Below, one piece after another: positions 62,336 through 64,000 of a stretch of DNA of 64,000 nucleotides (the stretch's first letter is position 1; every line of letters starts with the position of its first letter). The position numbers were made by a program, and so were the translations under genes. Location: positions 372,001 through 436,000 of the forward strand of contig NZ_CAKMMG010000002.1 in the NCBI RefSeq assembly GCF_927798115.1. Reading direction: 5' to 3'. Under the pieces are notes generated by a model, which saw only the letters and a list, made by a program, of their open reading frames with translations, made no database searches and was not told the origin of the DNA. Source of the DNA: Paenibacillus auburnensis (GTDB lineage Bacteria; Bacillota; Bacilli; Paenibacillales; Paenibacillaceae).

Positions 62336-64000
62336 AGCAGATTGCTCCTTTCTGTCTCTGGCTTGCTGGCTTGCGGTCCCGGAAGCGGCAGGGACAGAAT
62401 TACATCTGTACCCTCTCCGGGTTCACTGAACACCTCTATGCCATATGCCGCCCCATAGTTCAGCTGAACCCGCTGATGCACATTCTTCATCCCGATGCCT
62501 CCGTTGATGCTTTTCTTCGGAGGTGTCTCACGCTTCAGATTATCATTCAGCTTGTCCAGGGTAGCCCGGTCCATCCCGCAGCCGTCGTCGCGGATATGGA
62601 ACTGCAGCTTATGCTCCGTAATCTCACAGCTGATACTAAGATGCATATGTTCCTTACTGTCATCCAGCCCGTGATAAGCTGCATTCTCGATAATCGGCTG
62701 GAACACCAGCTTGATAATCGAGTAGTCGTCCAGCTCCGCGGGGACATCAATCTGCAGCACGAACCGTCCCGGATAGCGGCAGCCTAAGAGTTCAACATAA
62801 TTGCGGACATACATCAGCTCCTGCTTCATTGTCGTATGGCCGGACAAATCGCTGGTACTGTAGCGCAGCAGCTTACCCAGAATCGAGATCATATCAGCTG
62901 CTTCTACATCATCGTTGATTTCCGCTGTCATCCGGATAGACTCCAGTGTGTTGTAAATGAAATGCGGATTGATCTGGCTCTGCAGCGCATGCAGCTCCGC
63001 TTCCTTCTTCTGCTCCTCTATCCGGTAAATATCCTGGATCAGCTGGCGGATGCGCGCGAGCATACGGTTGAACTGATGACCGAGCAGGCCTATTTCATCC
63101 CGGCGTTTCACGCGGAAGTTGACATCCAGATCACCGTTCTGCACCTTTTTCATCAGCTGAATCATTTGTGTCAGCGGTTTGGTCAGGGCAAAGGACAGAA
63201 TAATAGAAATAATCAATGCGAGTACGATAATAATCAGTGTCGCCACCAAGGTTGCGTTGCGGGTCAGCTTCACATCCCGGGTCAATTCATCAACCGGAAT
63301 GGAGATAATTACCTTCCAGTTTGTCTTGGAGGAACTCGAATAAATGTTCAGCCGTTCCTTACCCGACACCGTATCATAAAAGCTTCCAGCGGCTCCCTTG
63401 GCACTGCGGAACAGTGAAGTATGGGATATATCCATTGTTAACAACTTCTGGTCACTGTCATAAATGACCTTGCCCGCCTCATCCACGATCAGGGACTTGC
63501 CATGAGTCACCTCGTCCAGCTCCGCCACCTGGAACTCCAAGTTGCTGACATTGGCTTCTACAGCAATCAGTCCAATCGGGTTCCAGAGACCGTCGACAAT
63601 TTTGCGGACTACCGTATAAGCATAGCGGGTACTCTGCAGATTGGTGGTATAGGCCTGAGTGCCGAACAGCAGCGCCTCACCGTTCGAGTCCTTCACCTGC
63701 TGGCTCCAGAATTTGTAGCTCTGATCCAGATCAAGCCGCACACCGCCATCCTTAGCTGAATAGTATCCATTGCCATAGGCATCAAAAATATAGACAGAGT
63801 TTGTCCCCCGTTTAATATTGTTGATGAAGGAGATATTGCCTTCGATCCCTCTCTGGATGGATAGAAGCAGATCAAAATCACCTGGTGCAACAATGCTGTT
63901 GTCTGTATCACCTTCAGTCAGCTTCTTCTGTGCATAATAGCGGTTAGAGCGGATCAGATTCTGTTTGATATCGTTTACATACGCAGGCATTGAAGAGATC
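62332..64000 (-). CDS. YesM-type sensor histidine kinase (5' end beyond window)
   Basis: At least 556 residues are visible; the frame continues through the right edge. A Cache-like extracellular domain (visible part about 1-225) is followed by a membrane helix (VATLIIIVLALIISIILSF), HAMP, and the His_kinase domain with the phospho-acceptor His in QSQINPHFIYNTLESIR. The HATPase region has IENAAYHGL, DDGCGMD and GGIGMKNVHQRV. Such kinases pair with YesN-type regulators. No regulator gene follows it here; one may precede it outside the window. Translationally coupled to the binding protein. Confidence 0.9.
   Translation of the reverse strand, partial: ISSMPAYVNDIKQNLIRSNRYYAQKKLTEGDTDNSIVAPGDFDLLLSIQRGIEGNISFINNIKRGTNSVYIFDAYGNGYYSAKDGGVRLDLDQSYKFWSQQVKDSNGEALLFGTQAYTTNLQSTRYAYTVVRKIVDGLWNPIGLIAVEANVSNLEFQVAELDEVTHGKSLIVDEAGKVIYDSDQKLLTMDISHTSLFRSAKGAAGSFYDTVSGKERLNIYSSSSKTNWKVIISIPVDELTRDVKLTRNATLVATLIIIVLALIISIILSFALTKPLTQMIQLMKKVQNGDLDVNFRVKRRDEIGLLGHQFNRMLARIRQLIQDIYRIEEQKKEAELHALQSQINPHFIYNTLESIRMTAEINDDVEAADMISILGKLLRYSTSDLSGHTTMKQELMYVRNYVELLGCRYPGRFVLQIDVPAELDDYSIIKLVFQPIIENAAYHGLDDSKEHMHLSISCEITEHKLQFHIRDDGCGMDRATLDKLNDNLKRETPPKKSINGGIGMKNVHQRVQLNYGAAYGIEVFSEPGEGTDVILSLPLPGPQASKPETERSNLL

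Noticed and set aside
1..64000. tRNA, rRNA, insertion sequences, prophage or defence systems
   Set aside because: No cloverleaf, rRNA segment, transposase, integrase, restriction or Cas-like protein was recognised in either strand.

Overview
The window reads as chromosomal DNA of a Gram-positive, spore-former-type Firmicute, most likely Paenibacillus or a close relative. This is inferred from strong AGGAGG-type ribosome sites with frequent TTG and GTG starts, CcpA-type cre sites, YesM/YesN-type two-component genes, AraC regulators with membrane sensor halves, Lpl-type sugar ABC transporters and an S-layer (SLH) anchored glycosidase. Base composition is moderately GC. An AT-rich islet lies at 19.4-21.3 kb and a conspicuously GC-rich gene at 44.3-46.7 kb. 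No rRNA, tRNA, CRISPR array, insertion sequence or prophage gene was seen.

Layout. 0-7 kb: 3' end of an antiterminator of the GlcT type (cut by the window edge), an ABC exporter pair, an nfeD-floT flotillin operon behind a SigW-like promoter, and an iron-type alcohol dehydrogenase. 7-12 kb: Leloir operon galK-galE-galT with a divergent AraC regulator. 12-19.3 kb: aldo/keto reductase, sirtuin, HAD phosphatase, alpha/beta hydrolase, membrane acyltransferase, a truncated regulator remnant, and ilvD. 19.4-21.3 kb: AT-rich islet with a GNAT acetyltransferase behind a T-box leader (specifier AUC, isoleucine) and a chloramphenicol-phosphotransferase-like kinase. 21.4-28.3 kb: polysaccharide deacetylase, AI-2E family permease, class B penicillin-binding protein and a chemoreceptor.

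28.3-38.5 kb is a beta-mannan utilisation locus with two divergent arms. The left arm is response regulator, then solute-binding protein, two permeases, GH130 mannooligosaccharide phosphorylase and a deacetylase-type esterase. The right arm is GH113 mannanase, mannobiose/cellobiose 2-epimerase and GH130 mannosylglucose phosphorylase. None of the right-arm enzymes has a signal peptide, so oligosaccharides are probably imported and then cut by hydrolysis, epimerisation and phosphorolysis.

38.6-58.8 kb is a second glycan locus: Lpl-type ABC importer, SGNH esterase, two GH95 enzymes, a GH38 alpha-mannosidase and a translationally coupled DsbA-like thiol oxidoreductase. A 760-residue membrane AraC regulator and a 1367-residue secreted, SLH-anchored GH27 protein follow. 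The importer and GH27 promoters share a 108-bp composite element (cre-like site, two TGTAC direct repeats 20 bp apart, TTTGCCCCCT box). They therefore look like one regulon, probably controlled by the AraC protein encoded between them. 59-64 kb: two small unknown genes, a LacI regulator, a solute-binding protein paralogous to the mannan one, and a YesM-type sensor kinase cut by the window end. The galactose operon could take up galactose released by the GH27 enzyme if that enzyme is an alpha-galactosidase.
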